A program made the position numbers and the translations under genes. Below the pieces are notes generated by a model. That model ran no database searches, was not told the origin of the DNA, and saw nothing but the letters and a program-made list of their open reading frames with translations. Shown in pieces: positions 7,414-15,954 of a stretch of DNA of 27,229 nucleotides (within the stretch, counting starts at the first letter, position 1; each line of letters starts with the position of its first letter). This stretch comes from JBGQMW01 sp963769845 (lineage in GTDB: Archaea; Thermoproteota; Bathyarchaeia; Bathyarchaeales; Bathycorpusculaceae): the NCBI GenBank assembly GCA_963769845.1, contig CAVYNL010000025.1, positions 1-27,229 of the forward strand, in the 5' to 3' direction.

Positions 7414-9693
7414 TTGCGGATCAAGATCCAGGTAACCGGCATAGTCCAAGGTGTCGGTTTCCGCCCCTTCATCTATCGAACAGCGGTCGAGAAGGACCTC
7501 AAAGGCTACGTTAAGAACAGAGGCGACGCAGGAGTAGAAATCCTCCTAGAAGGAAACAAAAGCATCATTCACGAATTCCTAAGCGACCTGAGACTAAAGA
7601 AACCCCCGCTCGCCCAAATCTTCGAAACAACCTCCTCAGAGCCAGGCGGAAAAGAAGAATACACAGAATTCACAATCGTAAAAAGCTCCTCAGAAACAGG
7701 CCTCTCAGGCTCCGTCATCCCACCCGACATCGCCATATGCAACGACTGCCTCACAGAACTTCGAAACCCAAAAGACCCAAGGCATGACTATTTCTTCATC
7801 ACGTGCACCAACTGCGGCCCAAGGTTCACAATAATCGAGAAACTGCCATATGACCGCGAAAACACGACAATGCACGAATTCCCGATGTGCAGCTTCTGCC
7901 TGAAAGAATACAGAGACCCGCTGAACCGGCGTTTCCACGCTCAGACCATCGCCTGCCCCGACTGCGGTCCCAAAGCATACCTTACGGACTCGAAAGGAAA
8001 ACCGGTCAAGGCCGCAGACCCCGTGCGAGAAAGCGGTAGACTGCTCTCAAAAGGCCACATCCTTGCCATCAAAGGCTACGGCGGCTTCCACATCGCCGCT
8101 TCAGCAACCATGAACGAACCGCTGAGAAGGCTGAGAGAAGCAAAACACAGAAGCGAGAAACCCTTCGCAACAATGGCCCGCACGCTCGAAGCCGCAAAGA
8201 GCTTCGCAACTATAAACAAGAAAGAGCAAGACCTTCTAATATCATATTCTCGCCCGATCGTACTCCTCAACAAGAGCAGCAACTACTATCTATCAGACCT
8301 GATAGCCCCTGAGCTCCACAACGTCGGAGTCATGCTCCCCTACACCGCATTGCACTACATGCTCTTCGACCGGGTAGACGACCCCGCGTTCGTGATGACC
8401 AGCGCCAACCCCGCCAACCAACCAATAGTCAACGACAACAACGAAGCCCTCACGACCTTCAGCAACATCGTAGACTACTTCCTGTTCCACAACAGAAAAA
8501 TCGCACAGAGATGCGACGATTCCGTAGTCCGCGTACACAAAGACAAAGCGTCTTTCATAAGACGCTCAAGAGGGTATGCACCCGCGCCGATAAGACTCAA
8601 ACAGAAAGCCAAGGACGTCACCCTCGGACTGGGCGCAGAACTGAACAACACCTCCTGCATCATAAATGGCGACAAAGCCTTCATTTCACAGCACATAGGC
8701 GACGTCGAGAACGTCGAAACCAGAGCATTTCTCATGCAAGCAACCAAACACCTGATCGGCCTTACCCAAAGCAAGGTCGACACCATCGCCTGCGACCTGC
8801 ACCCCAAGTTCACAACAACAAAACTGGCAAAAGACCTGGCAGAAGAAAACGATTGGCAACTCGTTCAAATCCAACACCATCACGCCCACGCAGCTGCGCT
8901 GATGGTTGAACACAACACAGAAGAAATCATCAGTATCTGCTGCGACGGATACGGCTACGGACCCAACGGCGAAGCATGGGGAGGCGAAATACTACTCTGC
9001 ACAAACAAGCCCGACGGCTACAGGCGACTAGCCCACCTGCAACCGCAACCATTACCGGGCGGAGACCTAGCCACCCGCTACCCACTCAGAATGGCCGCAG
9101 GAATACTCCACAACGAAAGCCACATCGAAGACTGGCTAAACCAGAACAGTCATCACTTTCCACACGGCAAACAAGAAGTCCAGACAATCCTCCAACAACT
9201 CAGGAAGAGCCTCGGCACTGTTGAAACAACAAGCTGCGGAAGAGTCCTGGACGCCGTCTCGGCAGTCTTGGGCATATGCTACGAGAGAACATACGAGGGC
9301 GAACCTTCCATGAAACTGGAATCTCTGGCAACAAAGGGCCACGACCAGCTTCGCCTCCGACCGATAATTAATAACAACACCCTGGACACGACACAGATGC
9401 TTTCCACGATATTCGAAATGCGCCAGAAACTCCCGAAACAAGACCTAGCATACTCAGCTCACGCATACATAGCGAGAGGTCTCGCCAAGCTGGCCGCCGA
9501 AAAAGCATCCGAAAACGGCGTGAAAACCGTCGGCTTCACCGGAGGAGTCGCATACAACGAAATACTCACGCTCACGATTCGAAAACTGATAGAAGTCCAA
9601 GGCCTCAGGTTTCTAACCCATGAAGCCGTTCCCCCCGGCGATGGAGGCCTATCTTTCGGTCAGGCAGTCGCATCCGCCTTTTCACGCGTCTAG
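7414..9693 (+). CDS. hypF: Carbamoyltransferase HypF, hydrogenase maturation
   Basis: HypF converts carbamoyl phosphate and ATP into carbamoyl-adenylate and loads it on the C-terminal cysteine of HypE, the first step toward the cyanide ligands of the [NiFe] site. The 759-residue protein has the full domain order: acylphosphatase-like (VQGVGFRPF at 11-19), double zinc finger with paired CxxC motifs (about 109-186: CNDC, CTNC, CSFC, CPDC), YrdC-like domain (KGYGGFHIAA) and a Kae1-like C-terminal domain (HHHAHAAALMVEH, DGYGYGPNGEAWGGE, GFTGGVAYNE). The start is TTG 7414, six bases after a GAGGT site. The coding strand is strikingly C- and A-rich with few T-ending codons. The next gene is hypC. 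No hydrogenase subunit is nearby. Confidence 0.96.
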   Translation: MRIKIQVTGIVQGVGFRPFIYRTAVEKDLKGYVKNRGDAGVEILLEGNKSIIHEFLSDLRLKKPPLAQIFETTSSEPGGKEEYTEFTIVKSSSETGLSGSVIPPDIAICNDCLTELRNPKDPRHDYFFITCTNCGPRFTIIEKLPYDRENTTMHEFPMCSFCLKEYRDPLNRRFHAQTIACPDCGPKAYLTDSKGKPVKAADPVRESGRLLSKGHILAIKGYGGFHIAASATMNEPLRRLREAKHRSEKPFATMARTLEAAKSFATINKKEQDLLISYSRPIVLLNKSSNYYLSDLIAPELHNVGVMLPYTALHYMLFDRVDDPAFVMTSANPANQPIVNDNNEALTTFSNIVDYFLFHNRKIAQRCDDSVVRVHKDKASFIRRSRGYAPAPIRLKQKAKDVTLGLGAELNNTSCIINGDKAFISQHIGDVENVETRAFLMQATKHLIGLTQSKVDTIACDLHPKFTTTKLAKDLAEENDWQLVQIQHHHAHAAALMVEHNTEEIISICCDGYGYGPNGEAWGGEILLCTNKPDGYRRLAHLQPQPLPGGDLATRYPLRMAAGILHNESHIEDWLNQNSHHFPHGKQEVQTILQQLRKSLGTVETTSCGRVLDAVSAVLGICYERTYEGEPSMKLESLATKGHDQLRLRPIINNNTLDTTQMLSTIFEMRQKLPKQDLAYSAHAYIARGLAKLAAEKASENGVKTVGFTGGVAYNEILTLTIRKLIEVQGLRFLTHEAVPPGDGGLSFGQAVASAFSRV

Positions 9694-9702
9694 ACCATAA
9701 CA

Positions 9703-9710
9703 GATTTATC
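9703..9710 (+). promoter_or_regulatory. Possible TATA box of hypC-hypD
   Basis: GATTTATC lies 35-42 bases before ATG 9745, in the 51-base gap after hypF. It would give hypC its own start, but read-through from hypF is equally possible. Confidence 0.3.
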
Positions 9711-9744
9711 GCCCAGCCCTCCTCTGGCCTAAACACTGATACAG

Positions 9745-9966
9745 ATGTGTCTAGCTATTCCTGCAAAGATCATAACCAAGAACGGAAACCTCGCACGGGT
9801 AGATTTCGGCGAGGCCGTACTGAGAGAAGTGAACATATCCCTCGTGAAAGCCAAGGTAGGAGACTACGTACTCGTTCATGCAGGATACGCCATCCAAGTT
9901 CTAGACGAACAAGAAGCTCTTGAAACACTTCGTCTTTGGAACGAGATCCTTCAAACGGAAGCATGA
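9745..9966 (+). CDS. hypC: Hydrogenase maturation chaperone HypC/HybG
   Basis: A 73-residue protein starting MCLAIPAKI; the N-terminal Met-Cys pair is the family signature, with Cys2 holding the Fe(CN)2CO group while it is moved from the HypCD complex to the hydrogenase large subunit. The small OB-fold core (VGDYVLVHAGYAIQVL) and the length are typical. It sits 51 bases after hypF and 27 bases before hypD in the same direction, as expected for partners of one complex. Confidence 0.96.
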   Translation: MCLAIPAKIITKNGNLARVDFGEAVLREVNISLVKAKVGDYVLVHAGYAIQVLDEQEALETLRLWNEILQTEA

Positions 9967-9993
9967 ACCTAGCTTCTTGACAGTCGGCTCAAG

Positions 9994-11101
9994 ATGACTG
10001 AAAAACTGAAGTTCAGAGATGCAAAACTCGCCAGCCGCGTCGCAGACAAGATACGACGCGCAGCGCAGAGCCGAGCCTACAATCAAGATCTGCCACGTCT
10101 GCGGCACGCACGAATACACAATCACACATTTCGGCATCCGAACACTTCTCCCATCGAACATAGAGGTAATAGCCGGCCCAGGCTGTCCAGTCTGCATAGT
10201 CCCAGCCTCGGAAATCGACGAAGCCGTCGAGCTAGCACGAAGAGGCATCGTCGTCACCTGTTTCGGTGACGTGCTCCGCGTCCCAGGGTCCGAAATGTCC
10301 CTACTAGACGCGAAAGCCCAAGGAGCCGACGTCCGCGTAGTCTACAGTCTCACCGACGCCATCAAGATGGCCCAAACCGAGAAGAACAAAGAATTCGTCT
10401 TCTTCGCAGTAGGCTTCGAGACTACATCACCATCGACAGCCGTCGAAGTCGCAAACAAACCCCCAAGAAACCTCAGCTTTCTGGTCTCCCACCGACTCAT
10501 ACCGCCCGCCATGAAACTGCTCGCCGAAATGGAAGACCTAAACCTAGACGGGTTCATCGCGCCAGGCCACGTCAGCACAATCATAGGACTAAAACCATAC
10601 GAGATCTTCCCAAAAACGTACCACGTACCCACAGTCATAGCAGGCTTCGAACCCCTAGACATCCTCATGAGCGTATACATGATACTCAAACAGCGAAAAA
10701 GACACGCTCCCAAACTCGAGAACGAGTACATACGCGCCGTCCACCCCGAAGGCAACACAAGAGCCCAAGAGCTCATGAATCGCGTCTTCGACATCGCGGA
10801 CAGCAACTGGCGAGGACTCGGCACAATACCATCATCCAGGTTCACACTGAAAAACGAGCACAGCTCCTACGATGCCAACCTAAAATACGGAGTGAAGATC
10901 GAACGCGGAACCGACATTCAACAAGGCTGCAAGTGCCACCTGGTCGTAGTAGGCAAGATCAAACCGACAGGATGCCCCCTGTTCAAGAAGGCATGCACTC
11001 CAGAAAACCCAGTCGGCGCCTGCATGGTCAGCAACGAAGGAACATGCAGAATATGGGCCAGAACAATAAGCCTACAGTCGCCACCCACGACTCCGATATA
11101 G
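9994..11101 (+). CDS. hypD: Hydrogenase maturation protein HypD, +1 frameshift near the N-terminus
   Basis: HypD is the Fe-S protein on which the Fe(CN)2CO unit is assembled with HypC. The natural start is ATG 9994, giving MTEKLKFRDAKLASR as in other HypD proteins, but this frame leaves the family sequence at about 10075. The rest is in the next frame (TIKICHVCGTHEYTI, AGPGCPVC, CFGDVLRVPG, VGFETTSP, IAPGHVS, and C-terminal cysteines in CKCH, GCPLFKKAC and ACMVSNEGTC). Removing G10075 in CGA-G-CCT gives one 368-residue protein of family length. An ATG at 10019 in the second frame would replace the conserved N-terminus with unrelated residues and is unlikely. The C-terminus runs about 14 residues beyond the conserved end. 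It shares the C/A-rich composition of hypF. Confidence 0.93.
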
Positions 11102-11401
11102 ACCAAAACATCAAATCCTCACAACCCACAAAATGCCTGCAAAGCACAAGTCCTCTATAGAAATGCCCACAAATAACCCACTGGCCATAATCAACCAAAA
11201 CCACATTCGCCAAGAAGACAACAACACCCGACTCAGCCGGTGAAAAGAGAACTCATTTGAAAGGATAGAACAAAAGACAGATCCCCCTTCCCACAGAGCA
11301 TCATGGAATTGAGTGATGAACAAAAAAATTTGAGTTGTCAACTGAGGGCACTGAGCACACTGCGGAGGGCAACATACAAGTTGACGATAAGCATGCCAGT
11401 C
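11102..11401. other. Intergenic region between convergent hypD and hypE
   Basis: About 300 bases without a convincing gene. The first 135 bases keep the C/A-rich, G/T-poor composition of hypF-C-D. The only short ORF of note is 11163-11243 (26 residues, ATG start), for which I see no ribosome-binding site or family resemblance. An A-run followed by TTT (about 11324-11332) is present, but I see no RNA gene, repeat or convincing hairpin. Confidence 0.5.
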
Positions 11402-12469
11402 TCAGCAGATCCGGGGAATCGGATCTCCGATCGGTCTGGCGATAATTCTCTTGCCGCCAACGACTGTCTGCATGGCAACACCCGCAAATTCATTCGTAGC
11501 CTCTCCAATGATCTCGGCATCTCTTCCGGCCTCAGTGCTTCTCAACGTTTCCAAAACCTCTTCGACCCTCTCTTCAACCGTTCCTATTATCATCTTGCCC
11601 TCGTTTCCAATCTCAAACGGGTCTAAACCCAACATCTCACAAGCGGCTTGCACATCCTCCCTGACAGGAACCAAATCCTCGTGGATCAGGATACCGATTT
11701 TCGATTTTTCACTAAACTCGTTCAACGCATCAGCCAAACCTCCCCGAGTCGGGTCCTTCATCGCAACAATACCGCCGGCTTCTTTGAGCAGCCTTTGAAC
11801 TACAAGGTTCAGTGGTCTGACATCTGACTTGATGCCGCTGCCAAAACTCAAACCCTGCTGAGCAGACAGAACAGCCAAACCGTGTTCCCCCACGGTTCCA
11901 GAAAGGATTATCCTGTCACCGACGCCCAGGTTTGAGTCCAAAGTCCAACGCGAACGGAAATCTGGTCGGAACCTTTTAACAACTGCAAAGTTCTCGTCTA
12001 ACGATTCTGTCCTTCTGCCTATTCCTGACGTGTTTATGACGCAGCCGCCGAGATTTCCCTTCTCAACGACCTTCGTGTCACCAGTAACGATGCTGACGTG
12101 TGCTTCTTTACATGCCTGTTCCATGCTTTCCAAGATCCTTTCCAGATCGGCAAGAGCCAAACCTTCTTCCAATACGAAGCCAGAAGCTAGTGCATATGGT
12201 TCAGCGCCTATCATTGCAATGTCGTTGACAGTTCCCGAGATGGACAGGCGCCCGATATCGCCACCTGGAAAGAATATAGGCTTGACAGCATGGGAATCAC
12301 TCTTGAGAACGACATCGCCAACGACAGCAGCGTCGTCCATAGCTTCGAGAGGAACTTCTGCTATGCTTGCACCGCCAAAATGCTTGACAATGCGGTTCTT
12401 CACAAAATCGTGCATGACTGTTCCGCCAGCTCCATGCAACATGGTGATGTACTTGGTCTTGCCTGACAA
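11402..12469 (-). CDS. hypE: Hydrogenase maturation dehydratase HypE
   Basis: HypE takes the carbamoyl group from HypF onto its C-terminal cysteine and dehydrates it with ATP to a thiocyanate, the source of cyanide for HypCD. The protein ends in PRIC, the exact family terminus with the acceptor cysteine. Other marks are HGAGG near the N-terminus, DDAAVV, FFPGGDIGRLSISGTVND, VTGDTKVV and KDPTRGGLADALNE, all part of the PurM-type ATP-binding fold. The start chosen is TTG 12469, seven bases after AGGTGA; the longer TTG at 12475 would sit one base from that site. The length is then about 355 residues. It lies on the opposite strand from hypF-C-D and is more mixed in codon use. Confidence 0.95.
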   Translation of the reverse strand: MSGKTKYITMLHGAGGTVMHDFVKNRIVKHFGGASIAEVPLEAMDDAAVVGDVVLKSDSHAVKPIFFPGGDIGRLSISGTVNDIAMIGAEPYALASGFVLEEGLALADLERILESMEQACKEAHVSIVTGDTKVVEKGNLGGCVINTSGIGRRTESLDENFAVVKRFRPDFRSRWTLDSNLGVGDRIILSGTVGEHGLAVLSAQQGLSFGSGIKSDVRPLNLVVQRLLKEAGGIVAMKDPTRGGLADALNEFSEKSKIGILIHEDLVPVREDVQAACEMLGLDPFEIGNEGKMIIGTVEERVEEVLETLRSTEAGRDAEIIGEATNEFAGVAMQTVVGGKRIIARPIGDPIPRIC

Positions 12470-12642
12470 CAGCAAGTCACCTTGGACTCTGAATATTCAA
12501 ACCCAAGACATAAACACATCGAAGAGACAAGCACGTTCTGCAGAGGTTCAGTCAAGTTCCAATGACTGATAGCAGAAGCCTGAAACTTGAGCCTGTTTAT
12601 GAATCCCAGAACAGATTGAAAGCCCATTCGCTAAAGGAAAAC

Positions 12643-12650
12643 AATATAAA
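12643..12650 (+). promoter_or_regulatory. TATA box of the ribosomal operon starting at L22
   Basis: AATATAAA, preceded by A-rich sequence, lies about 48 bases before GTG 12694. A start near 12672 leaves room for the GGAGAG site at 12680-12685. The open frame upstream of it (from 12562) therefore lies outside the message. Confidence 0.6.
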
Positions 12651-12693
12651 TCGCTATATCGCTGTTCATTTGCCCAACTGGAGAGAATATGCT

Positions 12694-13179
12694 GTGCCAA
12701 AATGGGGATACTCGATAGTAGAAGAACTGGACCCGGAAAAGACGGTCAAGGCAAGTGCACGAGAAGTCAGAGTGTCCCATAAATCAGCATATGAAGTATG
12801 TAGAACGATCAAAGGCATGATGTTGACGCAGGCGAAACAGTACCTGCGAGACGTAATAGTCAAGAAGAGACCGGTCCCATACAGACGGTTCAGGAAGAAA
12901 GCTGGGCATCGCCACGGACTGAGCAAGGCGTTCGCAGGCAGGTATCCTGTGAAAGCAGCAAAGCAACTCCTCAGACTGCTCGAGGGAGCTGAGGCAAACG
13001 CCGAAAACAAGGGCTTGGACAGCGAAAGAATGCGGATTATTCACGCGGCAACAAGTCAAGGAATGAAGGTCAAGAGATACCAACCCAGAGCTCAGGGGCG
13101 AACTTCGCCGAGTTTCGACACGCTATGTCACATAGAGATGGCATTGGAAGAACAGCCGGAGAAGGGTGAATCCGCCTGA
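12694..13179 (+). CDS. rpl22: Large subunit ribosomal protein uL22
   Basis: uL22 lines the peptide exit tunnel. The start is GTG 12694 (MPKWGYSIVEELDPE), which matches the archaeal L22 N-terminus, has GGAGAG eight bases upstream and lies downstream of the TATA box. The protein is 161 residues. Family features are EVRVSHKSAYEVCRTIKGM, the long hairpin with basic residues (RKKAGHRHG) and the C-terminal PRAQGRTSP. It is the first gene of the operon here; the S10-region genes that usually precede it (L3, L4, L23, L2, S19) are not in the window. The stop overlaps the S3 start (TGATG). Confidence 0.94.
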   Translation: MPKWGYSIVEELDPEKTVKASAREVRVSHKSAYEVCRTIKGMMLTQAKQYLRDVIVKKRPVPYRRFRKKAGHRHGLSKAFAGRYPVKAAKQLLRLLEGAEANAENKGLDSERMRIIHAATSQGMKVKRYQPRAQGRTSPSFDTLCHIEMALEEQPEKGESA

Positions 13180-13934
13180 TGTCAGTTGTCAAGCACTTCA
13201 TAACAGAATCGATAAAAAGGACAGAGATCGACGAGTTTTTGCAGAAGAAGCTCGATAGGGCCGGTTATGGCGGCGTGACCATATCAAAGACGCCGCTAGG
13301 AACGCACATAGTGATCTATGCAATGCGCCCAGGTCTGGTGATAGGGCGTGGAGGAGAAACTATAAGGGAGCTCGCAGGCGTTCTGGAGGAGAAATTTAAG
13401 GTTCCAAATCCGCAGATCTCTGTTTCCGAGATCGAGATTCCGGAATTGAACGCTTATGTTGTTGCTTCGCGCGTTGCCTCTGCTCTGCAAAGGGGCGTGC
13501 ACTTCAGGAGAGCCGGTTTCTGGTCATTGAATCAAGTTATGGAAGCAGGAGCTTTGGGCGCGGAAATAGTCATCAGCGGCAAACTCAGGACAGAAAGAGC
13601 AAGATTTGAGAAGTTCCGGGCCGGTTACCTTGTGAAATGCGGCGATCCATCGCTGAAGTACATGCAGAAAGCTGTAGCTCATGTTCAGCTAAAGCCTGGA
13701 ATATTCGGGGTTCGCGTCAGAATAATGCCTCCTGATACAGTGTTTCCTGACAAGATCCGCATAATTGATAGTCTGCCGCCTGAAGAGGAAAAGCCAGAAC
13801 CCGAGGCTGTACAAGAATCACCTGCTGGAGAGCAGGCGGCGGAAGAACAAACAACCAGCGAAGAAGCGGCTGAAGAACCAGTAGCTGAAGAAACAAGCGA
13901 AGACAAGGCGGATACAGAGGAGGCTGCAGAATAG
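13179..13934 (+). CDS. rps3: Small subunit ribosomal protein uS3
   Basis: uS3 sits at the mRNA entry channel. The 251-residue protein has an N-terminal KH domain with the GxxG loop in VIGRGGETI (residues about 54-62) and the uS3 C-terminal domain (ARFEKFRAGYLVKCGD, then GIFGVRVRIMPPD). The last 50 or so residues are a low-complexity acidic tail of Glu, Ala and Thr beyond the folded domain. Start and stop overlap those of the neighbours by one base on each side, indicating translational coupling. Confidence 0.96.
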   Translation: MSVVKHFITESIKRTEIDEFLQKKLDRAGYGGVTISKTPLGTHIVIYAMRPGLVIGRGGETIRELAGVLEEKFKVPNPQISVSEIEIPELNAYVVASRVASALQRGVHFRRAGFWSLNQVMEAGALGAEIVISGKLRTERARFEKFRAGYLVKCGDPSLKYMQKAVAHVQLKPGIFGVRVRIMPPDTVFPDKIRIIDSLPPEEEKPEPEAVQESPAGEQAAEEQTTSEEAAEEPVAEETSEDKADTEEAAE

Positions 13935-14170
13935 TGCCTCTGGTTAGAGTCAAGGAAATCCGCGAAATGTCGGCGGAAGACCGAACCAAGAGACTTAACG
14001 AATTCCGAACTGAGCTTGTTAGACTCAAAACTATGGTGCGCGCAGGGGGCACAGTCGAAAACCCAGCTAGGGTGAGAGCATTACGGAAGGCAATTGCTGG
14101 GATACTAACGATAGAGACTGAAGACAAATTGAAAATACGAAAACCCCAGCCTGAGAGGAAGAAGAAATGA
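13934..14170 (+). CDS. rpl29: Large subunit ribosomal protein uL29
   Basis: uL29 is a small two-helix protein at the exit tunnel rim, part of the docking site for SRP and chaperones. The 78-residue product starts at GTG 13934 overlapping the S3 stop (TAGTG). The pattern VKEIREMSAEDRTKRLNEF and LRTELVRL-like helix, then ENPARVRALRKAIAGILT, is typical. It ends in a lysine-rich tail; its stop overlaps the start of rnp1 by four bases. Confidence 0.93.
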   Translation: MPLVRVKEIREMSAEDRTKRLNEFRTELVRLKTMVRAGGTVENPARVRALRKAIAGILTIETEDKLKIRKPQPERKKK

Positions 14171-14448
14171 GAATTACTTCTGACGTTGTTCGGTTCGAGT
14201 TTATCGGAAGGCACGCAGAGGTTGCCAAAATCACTCATTCCAGTGACATCAGTGTTTCAGGAACGGTGGTTGACGAAACACGGAACACATTTACTGTGCT
14301 AGCTCTGGGCAAGAGAAAGGCTGTTATCAAAGAATCGGCTGTTTTCCGTTTCGAGTTGCCAGACCATTCAATGGTCGAGATTGACGGAAGACTCCTTGTC
14401 GGACGACCAGAAGATCGTCTCAAGAGATGCATCAAGAGGTTATGGTAA
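14167..14448 (+). CDS. rnp1: RNase P protein component 1 (Rpp29/Pop4 homologue)
   Basis: Archaeal Rpp29 binds the RNase P RNA and helps mature the 5' ends of tRNAs. The 93-residue protein shows the Sm-like beta-barrel pattern: RFEFIGRHAEV, GTVVDETRNTFTV, KAVIKESAVFRF and the C-terminal LVGRPEDRLK. Its place between L29 and S17 is conserved in archaea; no eIF1/SUI1 gene is inserted here. ATG 14167 overlaps the L29 stop, and its TAA overlaps the S17 ATG. Confidence 0.93.
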   Translation: MRITSDVVRFEFIGRHAEVAKITHSSDISVSGTVVDETRNTFTVLALGKRKAVIKESAVFRFELPDHSMVEIDGRLLVGRPEDRLKRCIKRLW

Positions 14449-14765
14449 TGTCGCTGTCTTTTAAAAAGCCCAAGAAAGCTTGCAACGACACAGACTGTCC
14501 CTTCCACGGAGGACTTCCAATAAGAGGGCGGGTTCTCGAGGGAGTTGTCGTCAGCGCCAAGATGGACAAAACGGTCGTTGTAGGACGAGACTACCTTACC
14601 TACATCTCAAGGTTCAAGAGGTACGAAAGGAGACGAAGCCGTATTCCCTCACACAATCCGCCCTGCATAGACGCGAAAGAAGGAGATCATGTCATAATAG
14701 CTGAAAGTCGCCCGCTTAGCAAGACAGTGTCTTTTGTCGTAGTCGAGAAGACGGAGGAGAAGTAG
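14448..14765 (+). CDS. rps17: Small subunit ribosomal protein uS17
   Basis: A primary 16S rRNA-binding OB-fold protein. The start chosen is ATG 14448, overlapping the rnp1 stop (TAATG) and seven bases after GAGGT; upstream in-frame ATGs at 14427 and 14442 lie inside rnp1 and lack such a site. The resulting 105 residues begin MSLSFKKPKKAC. The archaeal pattern CPFHGGLPIRGR, VVSAKMDKTVVV and PSHNPPCIDAKEGD is clear. Confidence 0.95.
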   Translation: MSLSFKKPKKACNDTDCPFHGGLPIRGRVLEGVVVSAKMDKTVVVGRDYLTYISRFKRYERRRSRIPSHNPPCIDAKEGDHVIIAESRPLSKTVSFVVVEKTEEK

Positions 14766-14766
14766 A

Positions 14767-15213
14767 GTGGCGGCCAAGGCGAAAGCGCGCGGGGGAGGCC
14801 TCGTTGCAAGAGGAATGCTTGCACACGGTCACAAAATCTCGAGAGGTCTTCAGCCACCTGCGGTTTTGAAATGCGCCGACAACACCGGAGCCAGAGCCTT
14901 GCGGCTTGTGCAAGTAATGGGCTACAAGGGAAGACTGCGACGATATCCACGCGGTTCAGTCGGCGACAAGATAACGGTCTCCGTGAGACATGGGACGCCA
15001 GATATGCGCAAGAAAATCTTCCAAGCAGTAATCGTTAGACAGAGAAAACCGTTCCGAAGAGTCGACGGCGTATGGATTCAGTTCGAAGACAACGCGGCTG
15101 TAGTGATTACTCCTGAAGGAGAGATGAAAGGCTCAGAAATTCGCGGACCAGTGGCAAAAGAAGCCGCTGAGAGGTGGCCCAGAATAGCGAGCGCTGCTAG
15201 CATAATAGTGTAG
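14767..15213 (+). CDS. rpl14: Large subunit ribosomal protein uL14
   Basis: uL14 binds 23S rRNA near the factor-binding region. GTG 14767 gives 148 residues, slightly longer than usual through a short Ala/Lys-rich N-terminus. Family features are CADNTGARALRLVQVMGYKG, VGDKITVSVRHGTPDMRKK and the C-terminal EIRGPVAKEAAERWP followed by ASAASIIV. It lies one base after the S17 stop. Confidence 0.96.
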   Translation: MAAKAKARGGGLVARGMLAHGHKISRGLQPPAVLKCADNTGARALRLVQVMGYKGRLRRYPRGSVGDKITVSVRHGTPDMRKKIFQAVIVRQRKPFRRVDGVWIQFEDNAAVVITPEGEMKGSEIRGPVAKEAAERWPRIASAASIIV

Positions 15214-15223
15214 GTGAAGAAGA

Positions 15224-15952
15224 ATGCAGTCAACAGAAAGAGTGACAAAGCCTTCGAAACAAAGAAGAATGCTTCACCAGGCGACCGACCATGTACGTCA
15301 CAGATTGTTTGCCACACACCTTTCACCGGAACTTAGAGCTTCGCACTTGGTGAAGACTTTTCCGGCTAGAAGCGGCGACACCGTTCGGGTTATGCGGGGA
15401 GATCACAAAGGATTCGAGGGAAAAGTCACTCGCATAGACAAGAGAAAGTACAGAATCTACGTTGAAGGACTGACCCGAGAAAAAGTCGATGGAACCACGG
15501 TATTCGTGCCAATACACCCATCAAAGGTAATGATCACGAACCTGAATCTCGATGACAAATGGCGCAAAAAGATCCTGGAAAGAAAGAAGTTGTGGCAAGC
15601 AAAACCAAAAGGGACTCAAAGAAAACCAGAAGAAAAGCAGAGGGCGAAGCCTGAAGAACCTGTGGAGATCATTGAAGCCAAACCTCCTGTTGCAGAGGAA
15701 AAAGTCACAGAAGAACAAAGGACTGAAGAAGAGAAGCCGCTGCCAGAGAAGAAGCCCCTAGCAGAAAAGACTCTGGTAGAAGAGAAACCACCAAGAAAGA
15801 AGACTACAAAAGCAAAGAAAAGGCCATCCAAAAAAGCAACTGCTCAAGAAGCAAGAGTTGAATCCAAGGAACCTGCAAAGGAAAAGAAACCTAGAACTGA
15901 AAAGAAAAAGCCAAAACGCAAAGCTGCCAAGAAGACAGAAGGAGGAGAATAG
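15224..15952 (+). CDS. rpl24: Large subunit ribosomal protein uL24 with long charged tail
   Basis: uL24 is an assembly initiator with a KOW domain. Residues about 1-125 are normal (LRASHLVKTFPARSGDTVRV, MRGDHKGFEGKVTRID, KVMITNLNLDDKWR). The 242-residue product continues with roughly 110 residues of Lys, Glu and Pro, first acidic then strongly basic, that are not part of the ribosomal fold. This doubles the usual archaeal length of about 120. The frame stays open to TAG 15952 two bases before S4e, so the tail is not a frameshift product. ATG 15224 follows GGTGAAGAAG. Confidence 0.93.
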   Translation: MQSTERVTKPSKQRRMLHQATDHVRHRLFATHLSPELRASHLVKTFPARSGDTVRVMRGDHKGFEGKVTRIDKRKYRIYVEGLTREKVDGTTVFVPIHPSKVMITNLNLDDKWRKKILERKKLWQAKPKGTQRKPEEKQRAKPEEPVEIIEAKPPVAEEKVTEEQRTEEEKPLPEKKPLAEKTLVEEKPPRKKTTKAKKRPSKKATAQEARVESKEPAKEKKPRTEKKKPKRKAAKKTEGGE

Positions 15953-15954
15953 GC

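Noticed and set aside
7236..7472. Minus-strand ORF of 78 residues across the hypF start
   Set aside because: It is antisense to the conserved HypF N-terminus and overlaps the surface-protein remnant in another frame; no recognisable domain.
11303..11626. Plus-strand ORF of 107 residues after hypD
   Set aside because: More than half is antisense to hypE; no ribosome-binding site or family pattern.
12562..12693. Upstream in-frame extension of L22 from ATG 12562
   Set aside because: It lies upstream of and across the TATA box at 12643; L22 homology starts at GTG 12694, which has a ribosome-binding site.
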